From Paramecium sonneborni (lineage: Eukaryota; Ciliophora; Oligohymenophorea; Peniculida; Parameciidae), in NCBI GenBank assembly GCA_905182985.1, contig CAJJDN010000064.1, forward strand, positions 189,895 to 253,894: 64,000 nucleotides of DNA, read 5' to 3'. The first letter of the stretch is position 1. Each line of letters opens with the position of its first letter. Shown piece by piece: positions 26,751 through 38,143 of the stretch. The translations under genes and the position numbers were made by a program. The notes below the pieces were generated by a model. That model was not told the DNA's origin. It did not search any database and saw nothing but the letters and a program-made list of their open reading frames with translations.

Positions 26751-27158
26751 TACTAGTTCTATCGAGAAAGGTTATTCTTTTTACATAAAATTATTTAAAT
26801 TAAAATAATAATATAAATAAATAAATTTATAAAAGAATATATTAGTTTTTAGCTACATAAAATCTAATATATTCTTATAATTATGAATAGTGATATGTGT
26901 CTTTTTTAAGAGTAAAAAATATATCTATTTGAATTCTGACAAAAAATCAGGTTTATTTATTATTAATAAAAAATGAATTTTGAATTTCTAGTAATATTCA
27001 TCAAAAGTAAGATGATCGATAATGAACAATAATTAATAAGTTAATTAATTAGTTTCTTAGAATTAATAATAATATGAAGCAGCGATAAAAATCTCATACA
27101 TACCTATACAAATAAATTTGTAAACATTTGAATGTACCCTGTTCATCTGAATTATTGA
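26751..27158. other. Spacer, possibly with upstream exon(s) of the CEP78-like gene
   Basis: Mostly AT-rich. A perfect 13-bp inverted repeat lies at 26833-26845 and 26864-26876. Between about 26983 and 27150 short open segments occur (for example a frame with YEAAIKISYIPIQINLQTF) that could be an N-terminal exon of the next gene, but I could not join them cleanly. Confidence 0.4.
26833..26876. repeat. 13-bp perfect inverted repeat (stem-loop)
   Basis: Left arm AAGAATATATTAG and right arm CTAATATATTCTT around an 18-nt loop. It lies between two divergent LRR genes. It may be a chance palindrome in AT-rich DNA, a structured leader, or a remnant of an excised element. Confidence 0.5.
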
Positions 27159-28679
27159 ATGGAATTTAAGAGACAGAAATAGTTTTAATTTTAGAATAGA
27201 TAGGGTTATAAGGTATAAAAATAAGAATAAATAGATATTGAACCTCTGTAGTTATTGTTAGCACAATGTAAATTCAAAACAATAACACTGAAAAGTATAT
27301 AGAAGAACTTGAAATTAAATAAATCTATGGCACATGATAATTATAAAAATGAATTATTAGAGATCTTGAAGGTGATTACTAAGTTATTCTCAAAGAGCTT
27401 AGATGTGATAACATTTATAATTAGAGACATAAGAATGAGTAGTGAACATATGCAAATAATTTCATAAGGGATAGCAGTAGTGTAATCTTTAAAGGAGCTA
27501 CGAATTATATAGTGCTTGATGACTTCAAATCATTTCAGCATTCTATAACCATCACTAATTTAGAATTCCTCTCTTCATATAGTAGATTTTTCTCACAATT
27601 ATTTGACACATTAAATTGGAGTATTGTTAGGATAATTACTTCAAGAACATGGCAAAAGAAGAGACAGTGTTGATTATTTGTATAGAACAAAAGGTGAAAG
27701 TCCAGAAGAAGACATATCTAAAATAGGAATAGGAGAATTAGACTTATCCTATAATAAATTAAATGATTAGTTTGTTAAAGATGTCGTTCCTTATCTAGAA
27801 AGAGATAGATGGATAAAATCAATAAATTTGAAATATAATGCTATACAAAAAGAGGGATTTGAATTACTAATCTAATTACTTGATAAAAATACTACTATAA
27901 CAAGTTTAGACACTCGAAGAAATTTAGGAACTACTCAATAGTTTTAAAAAGAGATATTAAGGAAATTGATGAGAAATAAAAATACTAAGAATGACTTACA
28001 AGAATAAAGAATAGAAGAGGAAAATGAAAACATTTTAGTCAATGTGTCTGCTATCCCATAAAATCTACTATCTGTTATATCTGATTAAGAAAGTCCTGTT
28101 ATGTCTTTTGGAGTTTTCGAATAAAATAATTAAACTAAACAAATGTCAATATCAGGTAGACAAGATCAATTTAAATTCAAATCTGGTTATAAGAATAATG
28201 ATTCTGGGTGCTTAGATTGTATTCGATTGTAAATTAAAGTTAAAAAATAACAATAAATTATTTAATTACTAAAATAAGAGGTATAATATCTTAGATTTTC
28301 ACTGTAATCAAAACAATAACAATCCTAGTAATAATAATCATAATAACAATAGTAATAATAACAATAGACAATGAATTTTTTAAATTTATCAGATAATCAC
28401 AATTAGCATCCACCACCATAAGAAGTGGAATAGGAAGATATGTTGAATAAAATAGAATACATGATGAATGAATTAACTAGAATGATGGATGGTTTAGATG
28501 CTTAAGGAAGTGTAACTAATAATCTTAATGCTCATCTTTCAAGTACACTTATTGGATAAGATTACACTAGAGTAATATGTGAGAGAGAAGATAGAGCTAA
28601 TGATTTCATGAATATTTTAGGAGACAATAGCTAAAACAATTCATCAGAATGTTCTGAAGATGAAGCTAAATCATAGTGA
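27159..28679 (+). CDS. CEP78-like centrosomal/basal-body LRR protein
   Basis: 506 codons in one frame from ATG at 27159. The middle carries LRRs of the ribonuclease-inhibitor type. The segment RWIKSINLKYNAIQKEGF followed by LLDKNTTITSLDTRRN corresponds to the last LRRs of animal CEP78, which then passes into a coiled-coil C-terminus, as here. A GELDLSYNKLND repeat precedes it. The C-terminal half is Gln/Asn-rich and ends with an acidic region. CEP78 acts at centrioles and basal bodies in ciliogenesis. A conserved CEP78 N-terminal segment seems short or missing here, so an upstream exon may exist. The call rests on motif order, not on a search. Confidence 0.6.
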
Positions 28680-28713
28680 TAATATTTTTGGGTTTTTGAT
28701 AAATTAATAGTTA

Positions 28714-29038
28714 TCATTATTAATCTACTGCTTATTATTCTGGTTGTTTTTAATTTGGAAGATCTTACATTTCCATTTCCGCCTCTCTAATTTATTATGA
28801 ATTAATCCATTCATCAACATTCTAAGATCTTTAAATTTGAGAGTATTCACTGTTATAACTGATAGCAAAGAATATTGCATATAACTTTTTTATACATTAA
28901 ATATACCACTGCTGTTATAAATAATGCAAAAGCTCCTTCAACTCTGCTATGAGGTACAACATAAACAGTTTCAGAGCCTATTGCAATCAAAAATCCCAAA
29001 TAGGTCATAATCACACAACCAGGTGCTGAAATAAACAT
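28714..29038 (-). CDS. Small membrane protein of 100 residues
   Basis: Starts MFISAPGCVIMTYLGFLIA. Two hydrophobic segments (about residues 8-24 and 38-58) are followed by a Gln/Glu-rich tail. Read straight through, the frame stops after 63 residues. Removing a 22-nt intron at 28885-28906 (GTA...AAAG) yields a 101-codon CDS with a sensible tail, ending 34 bp from the convergent CEP78-like gene. Family not recognised. Confidence 0.65.
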
Positions 29039-29117
29039 GCAATATTATGCACACGATACCATGTATAATTTTGAAATTATTTTACTTTTAAATAATAAAA
29101 TCTAAGAGTATATATAA

Positions 29118-29906
29118 TCAAAGTCTTTTCAGCAACAATCTATTAATTTACATTTTTTTTTGTTAACATTGATGCTCATATTTATGTATATCTAATTGGA
29201 TATTAGGATTTTAGAATTTCCTTTAATTTTAATAAGATCTTGTATCACTTTATATTTGTTGATTTTGCCATTCATTAAATAGCTAAAAGGCTCTCATGTT
29301 TTATTAGGGCAAATCATTTTTGGCTTTTTTCTCCAAAATATCTTTTAGTTTAGATTAAAAAATGACGCTCTTTTTTTATCTCAAAGATTGAATTGTGTCC
29401 TTTTTATAGAAATCCAATTTTGTCGTAAATAAATCATTAGTATCAAACATGTCTAAATTGATTGTTTCTTTTTAGTCAATTTATTGTTTATGATTTATTT
29501 AATTTTCCCCTCTCTCATTAAATGATAAAGATTATCTTCTTATAAATTTTTATTGTTCATTGTAATTTTATGATACTTTTGAGATTTTTTCATTCTCTTA
29601 GTATCCCTTTAGACTGCTGTGATTAAGTCTTATATTAACAGATTAAGAGATAGGATGAATTTTCTTAGGAATGAAATCTTTATTCTTTTTGTATAGAATA
29701 TAAGATGAAGGAATTTCACACCTTTTAATAATTTCATCAACGACACGGCCTTAAATCTTTGGTTCTAATTTAACAGATTAATGTATGATTCTTGATTATC
29801 TGATCTATGATCTGTCAATAAAACCACAAGGTTTTCTATTTTTAGGTGATTCAGGTTGATTCTATAGAAAAGGCAATATATATGTATTAATAAAATTTTG
29901 ATCCAT
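29118..29906 (-). CDS. Hypothetical basic protein, 262 residues
   Basis: One uninterrupted frame of 263 codons starting MDQNFINTYILPFLQNQPES. It is rich in Lys, Arg and Gln, with RRQSLSFNERG in the middle and a coiled C-terminal third. No domain is recognised. It lies between a small membrane protein and a kinase on the same strand, with gaps of 79 and 25 bp. Confidence 0.65.
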
Positions 29907-29931
29907 AATATTTATAAGGCAAAAATGATTA

Positions 29932-31314
29932 TCAATTTTTGAGCTTTTAAGCTAACTTTGCTGATTTCGGAGTCGTAGTGGTTGTAGGTTATTTAGTGAC
30001 TCTAGACGAAGAAGTGCTCGAAACAGCAATTTGACTGCTAGGAACACTTGCATTATTATCAAAATCATAACCATTAAATAAATCTAAAATATTATCTATA
30101 TTACTTTATATAGAATTCCTTCTTAGCATCATTTATTGATCCTCATTTATAGAATCATCAGAGTCTCTTCTACTATCTGATGGAAGATAATTATCTTCAT
30201 TACCCTTAAAATAATAATTTAAACAATTACATTAGGTATAAATGGGGCAATCATCTCTTTACTATTCAGTTTTTCCCAACTGAAATCTTTAAACCAAGGA
30301 TGTTCTTTTACTTCATCTGGTCCATTGTTTCCCAATCTATTTTATGGCTTTCTTTAAAGTAACTATCCAATTTTAAAAATAACTAACTCTATTAGTAAAA
30401 TCTGCAGCCTCTAAACTCCATCCTGGAGGTATTTCTTATCTTTTAATCGCTGCTTATTTAGCTAACATTTATTCTCTTATTTCTTAACGACTTCTTCCTA
30501 AATAAGGTCTTCTTCCCAACATGCATTCATATACTATCACCCCCAATGCGAAATAATCAACAGCTACTCCATGATTATGTCCTATTAAATTAATTATTAT
30601 TATTATCTTACTACACATTACTTCAGGAGCCATGTATCCTGGAGTTCCACTTGTGTCTTAGGAATTTTCTGGTTTCCAAATTCTTGCTATACCAAGATCT
30701 GTTAATCTCAAGTATCCTAACTTAAAAATTCATTCTATCATACCATTACTATCAAATACTAAGTTTTCTGGTTTCAAATCTCTATGTAAAATTCCTTATT
30801 AATGTAAATATTCCAATGCTAGTATTATACATCCACTGAAAAACTCTACATTTTATTATCTAACACATACTTGTTTGTTCCTCATTAAATTTACGATGTC
30901 TTCCTATATGATATCTCAAATCTCCTCCTGAAAGTAAATCCATAACTAAATACAAATATTCTCTATCCTAAAATGAGTATTGCATGTTGATCAAAAAACT
31001 TTATTTTATTTCCATTTTTACTTATGCTTCAAACCACACAACAATGCTTTCTCATTCATTACAGATTAAACTGATTTTTTTGTTATTATCCTAAATAACT
31101 TATTATTATTATCTTACTTAGGTTTTGACATCACTTTCAAAGCATAAAATTATTTATTCTTCTTTTGTCTAACTTTCCACACTTTACCAAAACCACCTCT
31201 TCCTATTGCATCTATAAATTGAAAATTCTGAACAGACATCACTACTTATTTATTCTATATACCATTGTTTTCCATCAAATCCTCCTTTTTTTCATTGATA
31301 TTACAATTTCCCAT
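29932..31314 (-). CDS. AGC-type serine/threonine protein kinase
   Basis: 399 residues after removing seven introns. Kinase landmarks in order: glycine loop GRGGFGKVW, YALKVM with the ATP-binding Lys, MNEKALL, HRDLKPEN, TDLGIARIW (DLG in place of DFG), SGTPGYMAPEVM, then DYFALGVIVYECMLGRRPY. The segment LLQRKPQNRLGNNGP, then HPWFKDFSWEKL, is typical of AGC/PKA-like kinases. The N-terminus MGNC... could be myristoylated (inference). The C-terminal tail is Ser/Thr-rich. Introns 30999-31021 and 30205-30230 end AAG; the other five end TAG. One intron starts GTT. Subtracting 183 intron bases gives exactly 400 codons. Confidence 0.9.
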
Positions 31315-31745
31315 TTTAATATAAATATATATTAAATTATTATAATAATTTAACCATCCCCTTCTCCCATCACAAAAGATGAATTCCCTTTCTATAAAAA
31401 CTTTACCTAAACCTTTTTATATTTACACCTAATTAATTATTAAAATGATATGCTAATATTAACTAATTATATCAATATCTATATATCATATACAATTAAT
31501 TAATTATGTTAAAATTTGCCCCTTATTATTTATACTCTATTTTATGCCATATATTTTCACTTTTATAAATATTTCTAATCCTATAATTATAATCACATTA
31601 CTCAATAAGTTAGATATATTCATAGTTTATTTTATTATATATTAATTTATATAATAAATCTATACATGATCATTCCAAGTAATCATATTAACTTTGTTTA
31701 TTTTATTACGATTTGCAATTTATATTTATAAATTTATTAACGAAT
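31315..31745. other. Divergent spacer
   Basis: Very AT-rich, no coding frame seen on either strand. It separates the kinase from the divergently transcribed small gene and presumably holds both start regions. Confidence 0.5.
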
Positions 31746-32141
31746 ATGCTCTATGATTCTACTTAACCCTATGAAGGAATCAAAGGGGGTACTTGTTTCA
31801 CTAATGATGATTACAAACCAAAAAAAAGGAATATGTCTACATAATCAACAACAACAAATAAAAAATAACATAAGACTTAAGGATCAGTATCAACCTTTAA
31901 TAATGTCGAAAATAGATTGTTAGACTATGAAAAAAGAAGATTAATTAAAATTTAAAGAATAAAAATGGAAAACCTTGCAAACAAGGAAAACCAATAAATT
32001 CATAAAAAATTATCATAAAAATCAACTTCAAATAAAAATTTGTAGCCAAATGAATTTAGATTTATATAATAGAACAGCATTTTGAATTAATGTATGAACA
32101 ATTTTTTAAAGAAAAATCAAAAAGGCTAACTTTATTTTTGA
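31746..32141 (+). CDS. Small hypothetical protein, 131 residues
   Basis: One frame of 132 codons without an intron, starting MLYDSTQPYEGIKGGTCF. The middle (ENRLLDYEKRRLIKIQRIKM) is a basic coiled helix and the rest is Ser/Lys/Gln-rich. Not recognised. Flanked by spacers of about 430 bp on each side, long for this genome. Confidence 0.65.
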
Positions 32142-32582
32142 CTTGATTAATATATCAACATATATAATTATATATAATTACACTTAACATCATATGTTTC
32201 TAAATAAAAATGAAAATAAATATAAAAAAATGAAAGTAAATAAATAATCATAAAAAATGAATAAATTAGTCTAAGATTTAATGAAATTATATTACTGTTT
32301 AATGGAAATGAAATCTTTAAAACAATTTGAACTTATTTTAAGTTAAAGAGAATTTTTGATTAAATTAAAAAAATAAATTTCCATTAAGAGTTTATATGTC
32401 AATCAATTATTATCTTATAACGTGTTTTTTGAAGTTAATAATATGAATGAGATCTGATTTATTTATTAAAGAAAATTGATGTTTTCTGACATTTAATAGT
32501 TAATAGTCAATAAACTGACTAAAAGGGGGTTTATGATTAGATAATTAATTGATATGCTGCATAATTGTTCGTTTTGGATTTA
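32142..32582. other. Non-coding spacer
   Basis: AT-rich, TGA-dense in all frames, nothing recognised. Confidence 0.5.
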
Positions 32583-33715
32583 ATGATAAAAATACAAAAC
32601 AAGTATAGCTACTCAGAAGATGATCTGATAGGAGAAGGTGCTTATTCAAGGGTTTATAAAGGTTTTTGTAATAAAACTAAAGAGTTCGTTGCTATAAAAG
32701 GTTTGAATGCAACATAATTTTAGTTATTGATTGGAGTAAAGTAAAGGATAAATACTATATTTCTGGTTTTTAGAGAGAGATTCGAATACTTCGAGACTTA
32801 GATCATTAAAATATAGTAAAAATAATAGAATTGATTCATGATGCCATTTAGAACAGAGAATATCTCATAATGGAATATTGTGATAGTTAAAATCTTACAG
32901 CTTTCATCAATCAATCTGGAGGAGTTCTAAATGAGAACATTACCAAAATTGTATTATAGTAATTGTTGACTGCATAAAATGAACTTATAAAAAAAGAATA
33001 CTTGCATAGAGACATTAAACCAGAAAACATCTTAATTCATTAAAGGACTTTGAAATTAGCAGATTTCGGGTTTTCAATTAAGGCAGATTACTCTGGGAAT
33101 CAACTATTTAAAGAAAATGTAGGCACACCATTATATATGGCTCCATAAATACTTGAAAATAAACATTATTCTGTGAAAAGTGATATTTGGTCTATAGGAA
33201 TTATGGCTTATTAAATGATAACTGGATAATATCCTTGGATAGCTGATGATCCATCTTAACTTTTAAAATCCATTAAATCTCAAAAATTATATTTTCCTTC
33301 GCATATCTCAATCTCAGATGATTTCAAAGAATTCATTAAATATTGTTTGTAATTTGAAGAAAAAGATCGATACAATTGGGATGATTTATTTGAACATAAA
33401 ATATTTAAAACGAAATATGTTATACAAAAGAATTAAATCAAAATCGAACAACTCTAAGTATTATTTTTTGTATTAATTAAGACAGCCATTAATTAAATTA
33501 GACAAATTCAATAAAAAAGAGGAACTACTCTTGAATAGTTATTTACTAATTTAGATATGGATGGGGATAAAAAGCTTACTTTTGAAGAATTTTAAGTATT
33601 ATTACTCTATGTTGACAATCAAATGGAGATTAATATATAAAAAGGAATCTTTTAAAAATACAATGTTAGCAAAAATAACTTACTAAATTTTAACGAATTC
33701 AGCAGGATATTTTGA
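32583..33715 (+). CDS. CDPK-like protein kinase with C-terminal EF-hand
   Basis: 369 residues with one 23-nt intron (GTT...TAG) splitting AIK/VIDWS. Kinase motifs: GEGAYSRVYKG, VAIKVIDWS, REIRILRDLDHQNIV, HRDIKPENIL, ADFGFS, GTPLYMAPQ, DIWSIGIM. The APE motif reads APQ (codon TAA), which is unusual. After the kinase domain a Gln-rich linker leads to an EF-hand, LDMDGDKKLTFEEF, with the usual calcium-binding spacing, and perhaps a degenerate second one. Kinase plus EF-hands is the plan of calcium-dependent kinases, abundant in ciliates. The order and lengths fit a short CDPK. Confidence 0.85.
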
Positions 33716-33956
33716 TGATTTTTATAAAATTTATTTGTAATAATTTACTAAAATTTATTTTCTTCAATATAGAATATTTTTAATTTAAAGATCTTCAAAA
33801 TATACTAATAAAAAGACTAAATCATTAATTTTTTTCTAAAAATTTTAAACTATAACATTCTTTCAAAACTCAAATACTCTGACTATTTTATTCATTTACT
33901 TTAAATTTTTAGTAATTATAAAAGTTTGATAAATAATTATTAAATTTATGTAATTA

Positions 33957-36732
33957 ATGTAATAATTTTTTATTAATGAACTTCAAAAGAAACCACTTCC
34001 TGAAATTTCAATGATTCAATTTATATAATCACAATAGTTTGTTGAATAGATTGAATTAATGAATCTAAATCAAATTGAATAATATTTACAATAATTATCG
34101 ATATTGATTTAAGAAAAAAATGATTAAAAAAGTTGGGTTTATTTTGGATTACTATTGAGATAAATGTTAAATTAAAGAAATTAAATGACTATCGAATAAT
34201 ATAATAGAAATGCAATCAATACTTTTGTTTTGATAATTCAAATATTAAATATTCATATTACTTCCTCTTATATTGAATCAATTTTATCAACATTTTATGA
34301 ATTTATTGATAAAGTAGATGATCAATTTTGGATATTTTTAGCATGGCAATTTCGAAATGCTTCAAACAATATCAATTAATTAGAATTATTAAAACACTTA
34401 GTAATTTCGCAAACATAAAGAAATGAATTTTTGGATATTTTAATTTTAAAGATTAAAATTGAAATAGAAAAACCAATTGCTAGCAAGATAAATAATAAAG
34501 TTATTTTATCCTCATTGTAAATTGTCTTAGAAAAAAACCCATATTAAATAATTTCATAAAATTTATTGAATTATTTGACTGCAATTTTAGCAAGTGATTA
34601 ATTACATGAAATACCAATTAAAGACTTTTATTATGTTATTGGATTAATTGATTCATTTTTTGAGCATTAACATTTAGTATAATGTGATTCTAAATAGTAT
34701 GAATAATTTACACATTATTTATTTTAATATTTACTAAATTAGATTGAGCAAATAAATTGGTAAATTTATAATCATTAAAGTATAAACAAAGAGATTTAAA
34801 AAGAAAACTTTAAATTGTTAACAAAATTGTGTTAAAATCATTATGCTTTAAGATTATTTAAAACTAACAAAGAAAAACTCTTACATTTAATATATTGTTA
34901 ATTATCGAATTATATTGAATTATATAATCAAGTATAAAATGAAGATATTCCCAATGAATTAATTGATCTTATAAGTAAACAAGAAAGCGACACATATTTG
35001 TGTTCAATTGTGAGATTATTTGTTGCAATGTGTTCTTATGTTCGATAATTCACATGTATTGGATATCTTCTTTGTTCTTAAGTGCTCAATATAATTTTTT
35101 AAGTAGAATTGCAATAAATTAATATTATCAAAAACCAAGTCTCATTTTATTATGATCCTCAAGATATCAATAATATAAACTAAATTATCAAAGTAAATTA
35201 AACATTGCCAATTACTTAATTACAAGCATCTTTGATTTTACTTACGTCAATGAAATTATTTATTGTGGATTAAGATATTACACTAAAAAATCTTGAAAAT
35301 TTACTTAGGATTCATTTAAATAATTTGACATCCTAAATGGGTAATGCAAGTTTTAAAATTATATTTATGCTCTTTTTGTAAAAATATTAAAAGAAGATAT
35401 TTAAATAGTAGTAGGATGAAGATTTTAACATTTAATATTTAAAATATATTTTATAGTAAATTACAACTGAAAATATTGAAAGTTCAACAGCTGTTTCAGT
35501 ATTTCAAATGATAACAAAATCCTCATCTAATTACAACTTATTATAAGATTTTATTTAAGTCTTAAATCCATACATTTAGAAGATTATTTCTACGACTACA
35601 GATATTGACTTTTTTCAATCGTTAATAAATTTAGCTAAAGTTCATTAGCATTTTTTTTATAATTATTCAGAGAGTTATCTTATAGTTTTATAATAGAGAA
35701 TATTCTTAGAAATAAGTAAATAGAATAATCATGCTGTCATTAAGATGTTATAAACTTTTAGAGCAATTTATAAAATTTGGCCTTAAGAAGAAACATATAA
35801 TTCTTAATTGGATGTATGGAAAATGATAACATTTCTACCTCAATCAAAAAGAAATTCTTTTGATGAAGAACTCATTGAAATTTCAAAGATATTTCTAAAA
35901 TATTATTGTAATAATTATGAACTATTATAATTTTAGAAGATAAAAACCAATATGAATTTGTTTTACTATTTGTAATTTAATAATTAAATTTGTATGTTTA
36001 GCAAGCTCCATACATAAAATTCTTAGCAGCTTTGAATAAGGATTAATTTCAATTTATATCTGACGAAATGCCATAATAATTGTATGATGTAATAATTTCT
36101 GAGTAATATAGATTTTTATAATTTGTTTGAAGTGCATAGAATTAAATTATTTGATCAAAAAAATAAGAAAAATATGTAGGAGCTTATCATTATATACAGA
36201 TTTGCTATTTAAATAAGAATGTTAAAATCTCATTAAGAATCATATATAATAGACTTAAAATTAAAGTTAGTCTATTTTTTTAATTTGTTATTTATGCATG
36301 AGCAATTAATAAGAAACTGAAAAATATCATGATTATTTAGTAAATAGAATTTTAGATATTTAAGAGCGTGATGTGACTCTATAAAATTAATCTGATATTT
36401 TTGATTGTTGTTATGCTTTAATAAAATTGTATGAATACACATAGGAGAATTTTGGGAAAGCTCAATATCAATATAATTAGAATATCTTTTATAAATTAAT
36501 TGATCTTTTACATTGTTGTTTATTAATTGATGATAAACAGAGTGAATAAAAAAATATAACATTAAATGAAGTTTATATGTTATTTTAACAAATGATTTTC
36601 AAAATTTAGTCTAAAATACTTCCAAAATATTTGGATGGATAATTTGAATATGAATTTAAACTATAATAATTAATGCAAGCAAAAGCATAATTTGGATTAA
36701 TAAATACAATATACAAATAATTTAAAAAATGA
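33957..36732 (+). CDS. Helical-repeat protein of 900 residues (possible karyopherin-like)
   Basis: After removing introns at 34760-34780 (21 nt, ending AAAG), one of 29 nt near 35910 and one of 23 nt near 36090, the CDS is exactly 901 codons. It is all-helical in character, with repeated hydrophobic pairs such as SWVYFGLLLRQML near the N-terminus and LQTFRAIYKIWPQEE further on. The length, acidic/neutral helical pattern and lack of other domains suggest HEAT or ARM repeats as in importins and exportins. I see no decisive signature, so this is a weak suggestion. It begins MQQFFINELQKKPLPEIS. Confidence 0.6.
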
Positions 36733-36775
36733 ATATTTATTATAGTGTATAAACGTGTTAATTAAATTATTTTAA

Positions 36776-37233
36776 ATGAATAATCTAGTTATAGTTTTTT
36801 TTATTCTTTTAGTTCATGGTGAAGAAATAGATTGGGGATTGAATATAAATGAAGAGTAAAAACGAGATTATTTAATTGTTAATAGTAATGTTGAAATAAA
36901 TTAGGTTGGATGTAATATTATAAAATAATTTTTAAGCGTATAATTAATAAAAGGGGTAATATGTAAATGGTTAGGACTAAGTTAATATTAGTGAAGGAAC
37001 TAAACGTTAAATTGAAGAGGAATTTCTTTCGTATGATTTAGATGAAGGTAAATATGAAAAGAAATAATAAAGATGGAATTCTAAGAATTGATGAACTAAA
37101 ATAATCATTTAGAGGTGAAGCTGAATAATAAGTTAGAAAACTATTTGGATTTGGCGATGGAGATATGAATGGTTTTATAAATTTTGAGGAATTCTTTAAA
37201 TTTAGGACTAGAGATTCAATGACAGATTTATGA
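36776..37233 (+). CDS. Secreted or lumenal EF-hand protein
   Basis: 137 residues. The start MNNLVIVFFILLVHGEE is a clear signal peptide. Two EF-hand loops are intact: DLDEDGILRIDE and GDGDMNGFINFEEF. The first loop is only formed when the 25-nt intron at 37048-37072 (ending AAAG) is removed; a 19-nt GTA...TAG intron precedes it. Together they leave 138 codons. Likely a calcium-binding protein of the secretory pathway or dense-core vesicles (inference). Confidence 0.8.
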
Positions 37234-37265
37234 ATTAATTAAGAAATATATAAAAATATATTTTT

Positions 37266-37839
37266 TCATTTTGTTGATCGCTTAAGTTATGCATAAGGTA
37301 GCATTTTTTAAGCTCTTTAAATTAATTGCTTGTGATATTAAATTAAATCATTGGTTGATAGTTTAGAAATAGTTGTTTACTTTTTTTATAAATATGTTGA
37401 TTCTATATGAAGAGTAACTTATTTTTTAAATGGAAGTGAACTGTTAGGGGAAATAGGAGTTGTGTCTATTCGTTTTTCTTTGCTATTTGGTCTGCTAGTA
37501 GCTTTCTATTTGATTATTTTTTTATAAGGGGAACATTCTCCAGCTTATATTTGAGGTTGTGAAAAAACTCTTGCTCTACTTTCTTCTTATTTTCGATATA
37601 AAAATTCATTTAAAAGTGACTATATTAAATAATTTATTATACTTTACATTTATGTTCTTTGGATTTTAAATACTTTATTTAATAAGTTATTCCAATTGAT
37701 CACGTTCAGTTTAATGAAAACTACGAACAGGAGAAACATTTGTCAATTTTAATGATAGTCTTTCTGTTTTAGGGGCTTATCGTTTTTGTTTGATTTGTAC
37801 ATGATTATGATTATGTAGTAATTAATTATCTATCAACAT
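37266..37839 (-). CDS. Hypothetical basic protein, 181 residues
   Basis: One 28-nt GTA...TAG intron leaves 182 codons. The sequence starts MLIDNQLLHNHNHVQIKQ and is rich in Lys, Arg, Gln and Ser (for example ATSRPNSKEKRIDTTPISPN). No domain. Its stop lies 32 bp from the stop of the convergent EF-hand gene. Confidence 0.65.
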
Positions 37840-38143
37840 AAAATAATTATTTTTTTAGAATAAAAAAGGATGAATAGAATTGATATTTAATATTAAAATA
37901 ATATTTTTTGTGTGATAAAAATTAAATATAGAATATAGTTATACAGATTATATGAGTATAAGAATAAAAATAAGATAGATTTTAAAATGAAGATAATTTA
38001 AAAAAAATGAAAGAATGATTAATTAATTTAGTAATAAATTATGATTAGAATAAGATGATAATAAATAAGGATTGTTATTATTTATTTAAAGAAGTTTATT
38101 AAAATATTTTAATTATAGTATAATTTAAAATTAATAAATAAAA
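37840..38143. other. Divergent spacer
   Basis: Just over 300 bp of AT-rich DNA between two divergent genes. No coding frame seen; presumed start regions. Confidence 0.5.

Noticed and set aside
32741..32773. Possible second intron (33 nt) in the CDPK-like gene
   Set aside because: The region is open in frame without splicing, and KVKDKYYISGFQREI fits the kinase alignment before the alpha-C helix.
36272..36562. Minus-strand ORF of 96 codons
   Set aside because: Lies fully inside the 900-residue plus-strand gene, whose frame and codon total are consistent.
37441..37800. Structured RNA gene suspected from the less AT-rich stretch
   Set aside because: The minus strand reads as a 181-residue protein with one 28-nt intron, which explains the composition.
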